Source of the DNA: an uncultured Acetatifactor sp.
GTDB lineage: Bacteria > Bacillota > Clostridia > Lachnospirales > Lachnospiraceae
Length of the DNA stretch: 42,697 nt
Assembly: GCA_910586435.1 (NCBI GenBank)
Contig: CAJUGT010000017.1
Location: forward strand, 1-42,697
Direction of reading: 5' to 3'
A model generated the notes under the pieces. That model made no database searches. It was given only the letters and a program-made list of their open reading frames with translations, and had not been told where the DNA came from. The position numbers and the translations under genes were made by a program. Every line of letters begins with the position of its first letter. Within the stretch, counting starts at the first letter, position 1. Positions 24,204-33,066 of the stretch are shown piece by piece.

Positions 24204-25406
24204 TTATTTTCTCTGTAAAAAATCCGGAATCTTTAATGTCTTCTCTACAACGGAGCTGCGAATATCCACCGGTTTCTGTATTCCCTGTATGGGTGTCTGC
24301 TGATCCGCAGGCGGCTGAACCGGCGCCGTTGTGGGCTGTACATTCAGATTCTTGATTGCCCCTGTTACGCTCTGCTGCCTGTAGGCGGAACTCATTCCAA
24401 ACCTGGACTGCAAAGGCGTACTGTTCATTGCTTCGTCTATCCCTGTGGCAATCACCGTCACCGTGCAGCTGTCCGCAGCGGTTTCATCGTACATGGCACC
24501 CACAATAATGTTGATATCCTCTCCGGTAAACTGTTGAATATACTCCGCAGCGTCATTCACATCCGGCAGTGTAATATCCCCTGACAGATTAAGAATCACA
24601 TCCGTGGCACTGGTAATATTGGTTTCCAGCAAAGGACTCTCCACAGCCATCTTCACTGCCGCCAAGGCCTTATCATCACCCTTGCTCTCACCGATACCGA
24701 TATGCGCAATTCCCTTATCCTTCATGACTGTCTGCACATCCGCAAAGTCCAGATTAATCAAAGCCGCACGGTTAATCAAATCCGTTATCCCCTGCACTGC
24801 CTGCTGCAATACCGCATCCGCCTTCTTAAGCGCCTCCGGCATAGTGGTACGCCTGTCCACAATCTCCAAAAGCTTATCATTGGGAATCACAATCAAGGTA
24901 TCCACATACTCTTTGATGCGCTCAATACCATTGTTTGCGTTTACCATACGTGTCTTGGCCTCAAAACGAAACGGTTTTGTCACCACCCCCACGGTAAGTA
25001 TCCCCATCTCCTTTGCAAGCTTGGCAACCACGGGAGCCGCCCCTGTTCCTGTACCGCCTCCCATGCCGCATGTGACGAATACCATGTCCGACCCCTTCAG
25101 TGCGGCGGATATTTCTTCCGCGCTCTCTTCCGCAGCCTTCTCCCCGACTTCCGGCTTTGCTCCGGCTCCTAACCCTTTGGTCAGCTTCTCCCCAATCTGT
25201 AATAGTTTTGGCGCCTTGCAAAGCTGCAATGCCTGCTTGTCCGTATTTACCCCAATAAACTCTACCCCATTAATTCGTTCTTCTACCATTCTATTGACAG
25301 CATTATTACCTGCGCCACCTACACCGACCACAATAATCTTAGCAGCAGATTCAGCATCGTTTGTCCTAATTTCCAGCAAAGGTGTATCCTCCTTTTTCTT
25401 TTCCAT
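24204..25406 (-). CDS. ftsZ: Cell division protein FtsZ
   Basis: FtsZ is the tubulin-like GTPase that forms the Z-ring. The 400-residue product has the GTP-binding start KIIVVGVGGAGNNAVNRM, the tubulin signature GGGTGTG (116-122), the T7 loop region (NLDFADVQTVM) and the GIGE stretch. A variable linker rich in Pro/Gln/Thr (about 335-380) follows. The C-terminal partner-binding peptide (KIPDFLQRK) is intact. It is the last gene of the dcw cluster, 90 bp after ftsQ. It has its own promoter at 25424-25452 and a GGAG ribosome binding site, so it can be expressed apart from the long upstream transcript. Confidence 0.98.
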   Translation of the reverse strand: MEKKKEDTPLLEIRTNDAESAAKIIVVGVGGAGNNAVNRMVEERINGVEFIGVNTDKQALQLCKAPKLLQIGEKLTKGLGAGAKPEVGEKAAEESAEEISAALKGSDMVFVTCGMGGGTGTGAAPVVAKLAKEMGILTVGVVTKPFRFEAKTRMVNANNGIERIKEYVDTLIVIPNDKLLEIVDRRTTMPEALKKADAVLQQAVQGITDLINRAALINLDFADVQTVMKDKGIAHIGIGESKGDDKALAAVKMAVESPLLETNITSATDVILNLSGDITLPDVNDAAEYIQQFTGEDINIIVGAMYDETAADSCTVTVIATGIDEAMNSTPLQSRFGMSSAYRQQSVTGAIKNLNVQPTTAPVQPPADQQTPIQGIQKPVDIRSSVVEKTLKIPDFLQRK

Positions 25407-25423
25407 TTCACTCCATATCTACT

Positions 25424-25452
25424 ATCATATAATTATTTTGAGATTTTATCAA
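25424..25452 (-). promoter_or_regulatory. Promoter for ftsZ
   Basis: On the minus strand TTGATA (25447-25452), 17 bp, TATGAT (25424-25429) in the ftsQ-ftsZ gap, about 18 bp before the start codon. This leaves a very short leader containing the GGAG. Confidence 0.7.
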
Positions 25453-25496
25453 CTACTTTTTGAAAAAAATAATGATTGTCCCTTTTGTGTTACTCT

Positions 25497-26237
25497 TCAT
25501 CCACTCCCCTCCCGTTCAGGCTGGAAAGTATATTTGCCGCTGTGTTCATCGTAATTCTGCATCTGCAACGTCCCGCTTTTTCCGCCCAGTTCCTCCAGGA
25601 GCTTCGGCAGTATCATAAACTTGTCCTCCAAAGTAGTTCTGTCTTTTCCCAGAGCCACTTTCACCCTGCCAAAAAAAACCGTGATATCCCCTGCGGGATT
25701 AAAATATATTTTATCTGATGTGAGCTTATATTTGTTCAAAAGCTTCGTAATTTCCAAAATATTGCCAAAAACTTCTTCATCTTCCACTGGTATCGGTTCT
25801 CCTACAACAATATGGTCAAACTCCAGCCCTGTCACCTGGGGCACACCCATGGTTTTCATGCTGGAGTTCTCCACCACATAACCATCCCTGTCAAAATACA
25901 CATACGTATCCAAATACTTTATATATCCTGTCAGACTCTTCTCATATACAATAATTTTAATTGTGTCCGAAGACAGAATATCCACATTCAGCACATCCAC
26001 AAAGGGAATCCCTTTGATGTCCTTATTTTTATACTTAAAAGAAAGGTAAAGGGAATTATCTCCCAACACGCCGCCCATAACCATTGACTTGATTTCTTCC
26101 TCCGTATAGTGTACGTTTCCTTCCACATAGACAGTACGGACGGTATAGGTTGTTCTGATGTAATTCCCCACCCCCAGCAGTATCACCGCAAAAGCAATAA
26201 TCAATAAACCAATGTGCGTTCTTCCGCTCTTATACAC
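25497..26237 (-). CDS. ftsQ: Cell division protein FtsQ/DivIB
   Basis: The 246-residue bitopic protein has a short cytosolic start and one membrane helix (about 9-26). A POTRA domain follows (TVRTVYVEGNVHYTEEEIKSMV, about 33-100), then a beta domain ending in YTFQPEREG. FtsQ/DivIB joins FtsL and the septal PBP in the divisome. The start is a GTG at 26237 that overlaps the murA stop by 8 bp, so translation is probably coupled. Confidence 0.9.
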   Translation of the reverse strand: MYKSGRTHIGLLIIAFAVILLGVGNYIRTTYTVRTVYVEGNVHYTEEEIKSMVMGGVLGDNSLYLSFKYKNKDIKGIPFVDVLNVDILSSDTIKIIVYEKSLTGYIKYLDTYVYFDRDGYVVENSSMKTMGVPQVTGLEFDHIVVGEPIPVEDEEVFGNILEITKLLNKYKLTSDKIYFNPAGDITVFFGRVKVALGKDRTTLEDKFMILPKLLEELGGKSGTLQMQNYDEHSGKYTFQPEREGSG

Positions 26238-27480
26238 TTACTACCCGCGCTCCTAATTCTCTGAAATCCCTACAGATATTTTCATATCCACGGTATATAT
26301 ACGGACAGCCACTCACGACTGTCTCTCCTTCCGCCATCAGACCGGCAACCACAAGCGCCGCTCCGCCCCGCAGTTCTTTCGCCTCCACATGTGTACCATG
26401 GAGCTGTTCTACACCTCTGACCAGCACACTTTTCGCATTTTCCTGCCGGATTTCGGCGCCCATTTTCTCCAACTCACCCACTATCCGAAATCTGTTTTCA
26501 AATATTTCCTCCTCTATCCTGCTGCATCCGCAGCCAAGTGTCTCCACTGCCAGCGCTACGGACTGAAGATCCGTGGGAAACCCTGGATAGGGCTCCGTGA
26601 CCAGCCGCATAGGAACGGGCCTGGCAGGGGCCTGGACATAAATACCTTCCTGAGAACTGTAAATCCGTCCTCCCATCTGTTCCGCTGCCCGCAGCACAGC
26701 AGTCATATCTCTTCCCGGCGCCTGCTCAAGAAGCACACAGCCTCCTGCGCCGATGCATCCAAACAGATAGGTCCCTGCCACAATCCTGTCCGCAGGAATG
26801 GTAAAATCAGTCCCACAAAGCTTTTTACCCCCATGAATCACAAGCCTGCTACTTCCCTCCCCTTCAATGAAAGCGCCGCAGCAACACAGATATTGGCAAA
26901 GGGAGATTACTTCCGGCTCACAGGCTGCTCCTTCTATAATGGTATCCCCATCCGCCATCACTCCTGCCAGTATAATATTCTCCGTTGCGCCCACTGAGGG
27001 GAACGGCAGGCATATCCTGGCGCCATGCAGTCCGGACGCCTTTGCCATAAGCCTGCCCTCTCTCTCCGTAAACACAACCCCCATTTGTCTCAGGGCTGAC
27101 AAATGCAGATCAATGGGGCGTTCACCAATGACGCATCCTCCAGGATGTTCCATAACCACTTCTCTGCATCGGCCAAGCAATGCCCCCAGCAGACATAAGG
27201 AGGACCGCATCCCCGTCACCGCTTCTTGGGGCATTTCCCCCCTTCTCACCTGCGAAGAGTCAACAGCAAGTCCTTTTTCCTGCCAGTGTACACTACAGCC
27301 AAGGCTTTTTAGCAGGCTCACCATGGAATGCACATCCGATATCCTGGGACAATTCCTGATACAGGAACATCCCCTTGTGAGCAGCGTAGCTGCCAGGACA
27401 GGCAGTGATGCATTCTTAGAGCCTTGTATGCGAACCTTTCCCTGTAGGGCAATCCTGCCCTGAATACGAATAGAATTCAT
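26230..27480 (-). CDS. murA: UDP-N-acetylglucosamine 1-carboxyvinyltransferase MurA
   Basis: MurA makes the first committed step of peptidoglycan synthesis, adding enolpyruvate to UDP-GlcNAc. The 416-residue product has the start MNSIRIQGRIALQGKVRIQGSKNASLPVLA (K22, N23). The active-site cysteine is C116 in HPGGCVIGERPIDLHL, so it should be fosfomycin-sensitive. EPYPGFPTDLQSVALAV contains the catalytic-loop aspartate. Several positions differ from common MurA (MRSSLCLLGALLGR instead of MRASxxxLGPLLAR), and it may be one of two MurA copies in the genome. It lies between ftsW and ftsQ, with 73 bp to ftsW. Confidence 0.93.
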   Translation of the reverse strand: MNSIRIQGRIALQGKVRIQGSKNASLPVLAATLLTRGCSCIRNCPRISDVHSMVSLLKSLGCSVHWQEKGLAVDSSQVRRGEMPQEAVTGMRSSLCLLGALLGRCREVVMEHPGGCVIGERPIDLHLSALRQMGVVFTEREGRLMAKASGLHGARICLPFPSVGATENIILAGVMADGDTIIEGAACEPEVISLCQYLCCCGAFIEGEGSSRLVIHGGKKLCGTDFTIPADRIVAGTYLFGCIGAGGCVLLEQAPGRDMTAVLRAAEQMGGRIYSSQEGIYVQAPARPVPMRLVTEPYPGFPTDLQSVALAVETLGCGCSRIEEEIFENRFRIVGELEKMGAEIRQENAKSVLVRGVEQLHGTHVEAKELRGGAALVVAGLMAEGETVVSGCPYIYRGYENICRDFRELGARVVSV

Positions 27481-27553
27481 AAAGCACCATCCGGCTTATT
27501 TTATTGACATATTCTATCCTATGAAAATAACGCCGCATATGTACCTTGTTCCA

Positions 27554-28786
27554 TTACAGTTCCTTCAACTGTATCCTCTTTGCCACGCTTAAGACCAGCC
27601 CAATCTCAATCAGGAGAAACATAACCGAGGAACCTCCATAACTGATAAACGGCAGCGAAATACCTGTATTTGGTATGGTCGCCGTCACAACGGCAATATT
27701 CAGAATTGCCTGTATGGTAATATGCCCCATTACCCCAACCACCATCATGGCGCCAAAGAGATCCGGCGCATTGCTGGCAATCACCATCATACGCCACAGA
27801 AGCATAACAAACATTAAGATAATCGCCACGGCCCCAAACAGGCCAAGTTCCTCACATATAATAGAAAAAATCATATCATTCTGGGCCTCCGGCAGAAAGC
27901 TCAACTTCTGCATACTCTGCCCCAGTCCTTTCCCAAAGACACCGCCGCTTCCTATGGCATACAGTCCCTGCAGCGTCTGGAACCCTGTGTCTGTAGGATC
28001 GCTTTCCGGATCCAGCCAGGACAAAATACGATTGCCGCGAAAAGCCATAAAATCATTTCCCGATACCACCAGATACACTACCAGAGCTGCGGCGGCAAAC
28101 ACCAGCAGGGCCATAATAATGAATTTCTTGTAATCCGGGCTGGCTACGAACACCATTAAAACGGATATGCCCAAAACAATGATGGCCGAACTCAAATTCT
28201 TTGTAATGAGATACACTTCCAGCACAATGGGCATGGGAAACGCCACCATCACCAAAAATCCTTTCATGGAACGGACACCTTTCCCCATCTTGCACACCAT
28301 CACCGAGAGAAAAAGTATCATACAGAGCTTTGCCACCTCTGCCGGCTGAACATTCAGCCCCACGCCGGGTATCTTAATCCAGCGGCGCGCCCCATGGGAC
28401 TCCACCCCCAACGGCGTCAGCACGACCGGAACCAATGCCGCGGAAACCAAATATCCTATCAGATAAAATCTTTCCCAAAAATGATAGGGGATGTTGGCAA
28501 CCACAATCATCAAAACCAGGCCGATGATACAGGCTGTAAGCTGCTTCTTCAGATAATGTGCCGAATCTTCAAATTCAAGAAAAGCCTGATAGGAGCTTGC
28601 CGAATATATCATTACCAATCCAAATCCCAGCAGGAACAGCACAATGAACAAGAGGCTGTAATCAAAAAAGTATTCGGACTGCTCTTTTTTCTTATGCTTT
28701 GTCTTCCCCTGACGTCTTGTGTCATAGAGCTTTTTCTCATAACCGTCTCTGTTTTCCTCATATTCCCTGTTCACATGTGATACCAT
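27554..28786 (-). CDS. ftsW: Septal peptidoglycan glycosyltransferase FtsW (SEDS family)
   Basis: This SEDS protein polymerises lipid II together with a class B PBP. About ten membrane helices follow a charged cytosolic N terminus of some 45 residues. SEDS signatures are IYSASSY (after the first helix), SHGARRWIKIPGVGLNVQPAEVAKL, FLPEAQNDMIFSIICEELG and the end TGISLPFISYGGSSVM. The start at 28786 is preferred because GGGAG lies just upstream; an ATG four codons earlier has no good site. FtsW and the sporulation paralogue SpoVE cannot be told apart from sequence alone; position in the dcw cluster favours FtsW. Confidence 0.93.
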   Translation of the reverse strand: MVSHVNREYEENRDGYEKKLYDTRRQGKTKHKKKEQSEYFFDYSLLFIVLFLLGFGLVMIYSASSYQAFLEFEDSAHYLKKQLTACIIGLVLMIVVANIPYHFWERFYLIGYLVSAALVPVVLTPLGVESHGARRWIKIPGVGLNVQPAEVAKLCMILFLSVMVCKMGKGVRSMKGFLVMVAFPMPIVLEVYLITKNLSSAIIVLGISVLMVFVASPDYKKFIIMALLVFAAAALVVYLVVSGNDFMAFRGNRILSWLDPESDPTDTGFQTLQGLYAIGSGGVFGKGLGQSMQKLSFLPEAQNDMIFSIICEELGLFGAVAIILMFVMLLWRMMVIASNAPDLFGAMMVVGVMGHITIQAILNIAVVTATIPNTGISLPFISYGGSSVMFLLIEIGLVLSVAKRIQLKEL

Positions 28787-28821
28787 AATCGCTCCCATCC
28801 GAAGTTACCAGCCACCCGTAC

Positions 28822-30222
28822 TTATGTGGAAGGTAATTGATGCACATATTCTTTGAATTTCTGCCCCCTCACCTCATAATTGGGAAACATCCCCCAGCTG
28901 GCACAGGCCGGTGACAGAAGTACCGCATCTCCGCTCTCCGCAAGACCGGTACATATTTCCAGACACTCCTCAAAGGAATCCGCAAAACGGATTCGCTCAA
29001 AGCCATGTCTTTTGGCGCATTCCGCAATCTTTTCTCTGGTCTGACCTATGAGCACCAGCCATTTGACCTTCCCCTCAAAGCTTTCAATCCATTCATCATA
29101 CTCACTGTGCTTATCATAACCTCCCCCAATGAGTATGGTAGGTCTGTTCATGGCACGTATCCCCTGAATGGCTGCGTCCGGATTCGTCCCCTTGGAATCA
29201 TTATAATAATCCACCCCTCCTTTGGATGCCACAAATTCGATTCGATGTTCCACAGCATGAAAGCCTTTTACTGCGGACAGAATGGTTTCCAAATCTACCC
29301 CCAATGCCTCTCCTATGGCAATGGCCGCCATGACATTTTCCACGTTGCACATTCCCACCAGGTTCATATCCTGATAAATGTCAAGCAATACTTTCTCCTG
29401 CCCTCCAAAAGACTTCACAATCTTATCTCCCTGCAAATAATAGCCTTCATACAGCTTTCTTGAGGAAGAGAAGAAAACCACCTTTGCGGGACAGCGATAC
29501 CCAAATTCCCTTGTGTACTCATTTTCATAATTCAGCACACAGACATCCTCTTTTGTCTGATTTCTGGCAATGGCTTCCTTGGCCGCCACATAGGCTTCCA
29601 TGGTATGGTGTCTGTCCAGGTGATCCGGCGTTATATTCAAAATAGCCGATACTGCCGGATGAAAGGAAACAATCGTCTCAAGCTGAAAAGAACTGATTTC
29701 CCCCACCGTCACTGTGTCCTCTGTGGTCTTGAGGCATTCCGAAGTATAGGGATTGCCGATGTTCCCCACCACGAATACCTTCTCTTCTCCTAAGCCTGCC
29801 TTCATTATCTCCCCAACCAAAGTAGTGGTTGTTGTCTTGCCATTGGTGCCTGTGATGGCGGCAACCCTGCCCTTTTCTTCCCTGTAACCAAGTTCAATTT
29901 CCCCCATAATCTCCGCCCCTGCTTCTCTGAATTCCTGAACCACAGGAAGATCCACAGGCACACCTGGGCTTAACACAACGGCAGTAATGTCTTTTTTCAC
30001 CTCCTGGGGCAAATCTCCCGCCACACAGAGAGCTTTGCTGCTCTCAGGCAGCTTGCTTTGCAGTTCCTCCTGCGTCAGACCCTCCTTTCCATCATACAGT
30101 ATCACATCCGCCCCCATATGCTCCAAAAGGCCTGCGGAACCCATACCGCTGATGCCGGAACCAATCACCAGACATTTTTCTCCAGCCAGATTTTTCGTGT
30201 GTGTGAAACGATTTATATCCAT
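28822..30222 (-). CDS. murD: UDP-N-acetylmuramoyl-L-alanine:D-glutamate ligase MurD
   Basis: MurD adds D-glutamate to UDP-MurNAc-L-Ala in the cytosol, using ATP. The 466-residue product has the N-terminal UDP-binding Rossmann part (CLVIGSGISGMGSAGLLEHMGADVILYD) and the ATP-loop AITGTNGKTTTTTLVGEIM. The ligase motifs NITPDHLDRHHTMEAYVAAK and VEHRIEFV, the signature NDSKGTNPDAAIQGI and the end LLSPACASWGMFPNYEVRGQKF are all intact. It sits 52 bp after mraY and 35 bp before ftsW. murE, murF and murG are absent from this cluster and must lie elsewhere. Confidence 0.97.
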   Translation of the reverse strand: MDINRFTHTKNLAGEKCLVIGSGISGMGSAGLLEHMGADVILYDGKEGLTQEELQSKLPESSKALCVAGDLPQEVKKDITAVVLSPGVPVDLPVVQEFREAGAEIMGEIELGYREEKGRVAAITGTNGKTTTTTLVGEIMKAGLGEEKVFVVGNIGNPYTSECLKTTEDTVTVGEISSFQLETIVSFHPAVSAILNITPDHLDRHHTMEAYVAAKEAIARNQTKEDVCVLNYENEYTREFGYRCPAKVVFFSSSRKLYEGYYLQGDKIVKSFGGQEKVLLDIYQDMNLVGMCNVENVMAAIAIGEALGVDLETILSAVKGFHAVEHRIEFVASKGGVDYYNDSKGTNPDAAIQGIRAMNRPTILIGGGYDKHSEYDEWIESFEGKVKWLVLIGQTREKIAECAKRHGFERIRFADSFEECLEICTGLAESGDAVLLSPACASWGMFPNYEVRGQKFKEYVHQLPST

Positions 30223-30274
30223 TTTATCTCTGCCTTTCTATCCAAAAACATCCGCCAGCGGCCTGTTTACAAAT

Positions 30275-31231
30275 TCACAGCATGGCCAGTGCCGCCAGGC
30301 ACATCAAAGCCGTAATAATTGTAAAGAGTGCCGTAATCCTGGTTTCTGACCAACCACATAATTCAAAGTGATGGTGCAGCGGAGCCATTTTAAAAATTCT
30401 CTTTCCTCCGCTGATTTTATAATACGCCACCTGCAAAATCACAGAAGCTACCTCCGCCAGATATATAACACCTATAACGGCTATGTACAAGGGCATCTGT
30501 AACAAATATCCACACCCTGCCACAAATCCTCCCAGTGCCAAAGAACCTGTATCTCCCATAAAAACCTTGGCCGGATATACATTAAACAGCAAAAACCCCA
30601 GCAAAGCGCCAGCAACCGCACAGGTCACAGGTTCAATTCCTCCTGCCGTCCCTATGGCAACCACGGAAAAAAATACCGCCACCATCAATGTAACACTTCC
30701 CGCCAATCCGTCCAGGCCGTCCGTAAAATTTGTCCCATTCGCCGTTCCCAAAACGATAAAAAACAAAATTGGTATATTCCAAATACCAAAATCCAGATAC
30801 CTTCCCGGACAAAAAGGAACTCTCATGGCCAGGCTTACATCCGTATAATTGGTCAAATACCAGGCGAAAATGCCTGTGACTGCCAGCTGACCTGTAAACT
30901 TTTGTCCCGGTGTAAGCCCCATGGAACGTCTGCACACTACCTTGATAAAATCGTCCATAAGCCCCACCAGCCCAAAGCCAATGGTCAGAAAAAGTACCGG
31001 GGCAATCTTCGGATAATCCTCCATAAACAGCACGGAGGTCAACACCACACTCACCAATATCAGAATTCCGCCCATGGTGGGTGTTCCCGTCTTTTGCAAA
31101 TGTGCCGCAGGCCCTTCTTCCCTCACTGTCTGACCGCATTTGAGCCTTCTTAAAAAGGGAATCAAAATTGGCCCGCATACCGCACTGATTCCAAAGGAAA
31201 ACATGACTGCCATCATACTAATTTTGTTCAT
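30275..31231 (-). CDS. mraY: Phospho-N-acetylmuramoyl-pentapeptide transferase MraY
   Basis: MraY transfers phospho-MurNAc-pentapeptide to undecaprenyl phosphate, giving lipid I. The 318-residue protein has about ten membrane helices and all catalytic loops: HLQKTGTPTMGGILI, GLMDDFIKVV (Asp pair), NFTDGLDGLAGS and the HHHFELCGWSETR loop near the end. The start at 31231 (MNKISMM) has GGAGG upstream and overlaps the preceding PBP gene by 14 bp. A longer reading from 31312 would run through that PBP's end and is rejected. Confidence 0.97.
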   Translation of the reverse strand: MNKISMMAVMFSFGISAVCGPILIPFLRRLKCGQTVREEGPAAHLQKTGTPTMGGILILVSVVLTSVLFMEDYPKIAPVLFLTIGFGLVGLMDDFIKVVCRRSMGLTPGQKFTGQLAVTGIFAWYLTNYTDVSLAMRVPFCPGRYLDFGIWNIPILFFIVLGTANGTNFTDGLDGLAGSVTLMVAVFFSVVAIGTAGGIEPVTCAVAGALLGFLLFNVYPAKVFMGDTGSLALGGFVAGCGYLLQMPLYIAVIGVIYLAEVASVILQVAYYKISGGKRIFKMAPLHHHFELCGWSETRITALFTIITALMCLAALAML

Positions 31232-32963
31232 TTTCGTCCTCCGCAATACCCAAATAGGGAAGAATATTCTCATAGAGCTGCCTGACAATGGGTGCCGCCA
31301 CCTGCCCTCCATAATAAACCCCCTGAGGATTGTTCACAATGGCTATGGCTATTACCTGCGGATCATTCGCCGGAGCAAAGCCCACAAACGATGCTATATA
31401 TCGTCCGCTGCCTCTGGGAAGTGTCTGACTGGTAGCAGTCTTGCCTCCCACACGGAATCCCGCCACTTTACCGTTGGCACCACTGCCCTCCGCAACCACC
31501 ATCTCAAGAATTTCCCTCATGGTCGCGCTTGTTTCCGCAGATACAATGCCTTCTTCCACCGGATATTCAAATACTTCCACCACATTTCCATCCTTATCAC
31601 AGGTCTGTACCCCAAAATGGGGCGTAATTCTTCTACCCCCATTTATAATGGAAGATGCCGTGGTCAGAAGCTGTATGGGCGTAATCTGGAAAGACTGGCC
31701 AAAGGCCACAGTGGCAAGTTCTACATTCCCCATGTTCTCCTTTTTATGCATAATGGTTCCCGCCTCACCGGGAAGGTCAATTCCAGTTTTACGCTTTAGA
31801 CCAAAATGTTCAAAATAACTGTAATAACTGTCAAGTCCCAATCGAAGCCCTACGGTTATAAGGGCCGGATTACAGGAATTCATCATGGTATGGGTAAAAT
31901 CCTGACTGCCATGACCTGCCACCTTATGGCAGCGTATTTTCCTGTCATCCACAATGATATAACCGGGACAGCTGAATGAACTCTCCGGTGTCACCACCCC
32001 CTCTTCAAGCCCTGCTGCCGCCGTAATCATCTTAAAGGTGGAGCCGGGTTCATAAGTGTCATTGATACAGCCGTTGCGCCAAATTCCGTTCAAAATATTC
32101 TGCTTTTCCTCGGTGGAAAGATTTTCCGGCGTTCCTTCCGGCAGCTCATAGGGATGATTCAGGTCAAATTCCGGCACATTGACCATGGCCATCAATTCTC
32201 CGTTCTGAGGATTCATCACCACTATGGATACACTGTCCGCCTGCTTGGTCGCAAGGGCCTGATTCGCCAGCTGGGTGGCATAGGCCTGAATATTCATATC
32301 CAGACTAATACACAGGTCAAGCCCGCTTACAGGTTCAATACGCCTCTCTCCGGCAGATTCCACTTCAATCCCTTTTGCGTCCGTTACAGTCAGAATCGTT
32401 CCCGGTTCTCCCTGCAAATATGTATCATAAATGACTTCCAGACCTATAATCCCCTGATTATCGCCGCCCGTAAAGCCAAGTACCTTGCTGGCCAGGTCAT
32501 CATAGGGATAATACCGTTTATAATCCTCATCCACTTTCACTCCGGCCAGGTCATATTCCCGAATCCTGTCCCCCACAGTTTTATCCACATTGCTCTTAAT
32601 TCTCTCCATGGAAGAATATTTTTCCACCCGCTGCCTTACATATTCTTCCGACAATTCCAGCTCTTTACACAGAATATCAATCACCCGTTCCGGTTCTTCC
32701 ACCTGATTATAGATAACCGATACGGTACACACCGTTTTGTTATCCGCAAGAACCTTACCGTTACAGTCAAGAATGCGTCCCCTGGCAGCTTTAATGCTTC
32801 GTTCCCTTTCATGCAAATCTGTGGCCATCCGGGAGTAATGTTCCGCCTGCCATACACAGAAATACACAAGCCGCCCAAATAATCCTATAAAAGCACCCGT
32901 ACAGAGAAGAAAAACAACCAGTATCTTCTTTCTGTGAAATATTCTGTTGTTGTCCTCAAGCAT
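31218..32963 (-). CDS. Class B penicillin-binding protein (FtsI/SpoVD type), KTA variant
   Basis: This 581-residue transpeptidase has one N-terminal membrane helix (about 13-33), a PBP dimerisation domain (AARGRILDCNGKVLA, ASKVLGFTGGDNQGIIGLE) and a transpeptidase domain. The active-site serine is in GSTFKMI (about 308), and SCN is at about 360. The third motif reads GGKTATS (about 507-513), not the usual KTG. No PASTA domain is present, unlike Bacillus SpoVD. It is the second of two class B PBP genes in the cluster; one may serve division and the other sporulation, but the sequence does not settle which. It starts 103 bp after the first PBP gene with GAGG upstream. Confidence 0.93.
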   Translation of the reverse strand: MLEDNNRIFHRKKILVVFLLCTGAFIGLFGRLVYFCVWQAEHYSRMATDLHERERSIKAARGRILDCNGKVLADNKTVCTVSVIYNQVEEPERVIDILCKELELSEEYVRQRVEKYSSMERIKSNVDKTVGDRIREYDLAGVKVDEDYKRYYPYDDLASKVLGFTGGDNQGIIGLEVIYDTYLQGEPGTILTVTDAKGIEVESAGERRIEPVSGLDLCISLDMNIQAYATQLANQALATKQADSVSIVVMNPQNGELMAMVNVPEFDLNHPYELPEGTPENLSTEEKQNILNGIWRNGCINDTYEPGSTFKMITAAAGLEEGVVTPESSFSCPGYIIVDDRKIRCHKVAGHGSQDFTHTMMNSCNPALITVGLRLGLDSYYSYFEHFGLKRKTGIDLPGEAGTIMHKKENMGNVELATVAFGQSFQITPIQLLTTASSIINGGRRITPHFGVQTCDKDGNVVEVFEYPVEEGIVSAETSATMREILEMVVAEGSGANGKVAGFRVGGKTATSQTLPRGSGRYIASFVGFAPANDPQVIAIAIVNNPQGVYYGGQVAAPIVRQLYENILPYLGIAEDENEQN

Positions 32964-33066
32964 ATCAAACCTCAGAAAAAAGGATTACTATAATTTATTC
33001 CTCTTTCCTTCAGGATATGATACCTAATTCCAAACAGAACAATCTGTCCCGGGTTCCACACATCTG

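Noticed and set aside
24604..25554. Plus-strand ORF of 316 aa opposite ftsZ
   Set aside because: Shadow of ftsZ codon usage; serine- and proline-rich with no recognisable domain.
32154..32882. Plus-strand ORF of 242 aa opposite the second PBP
   Set aside because: Antisense shadow of a clear transpeptidase gene, no ribosome binding site, no domain.
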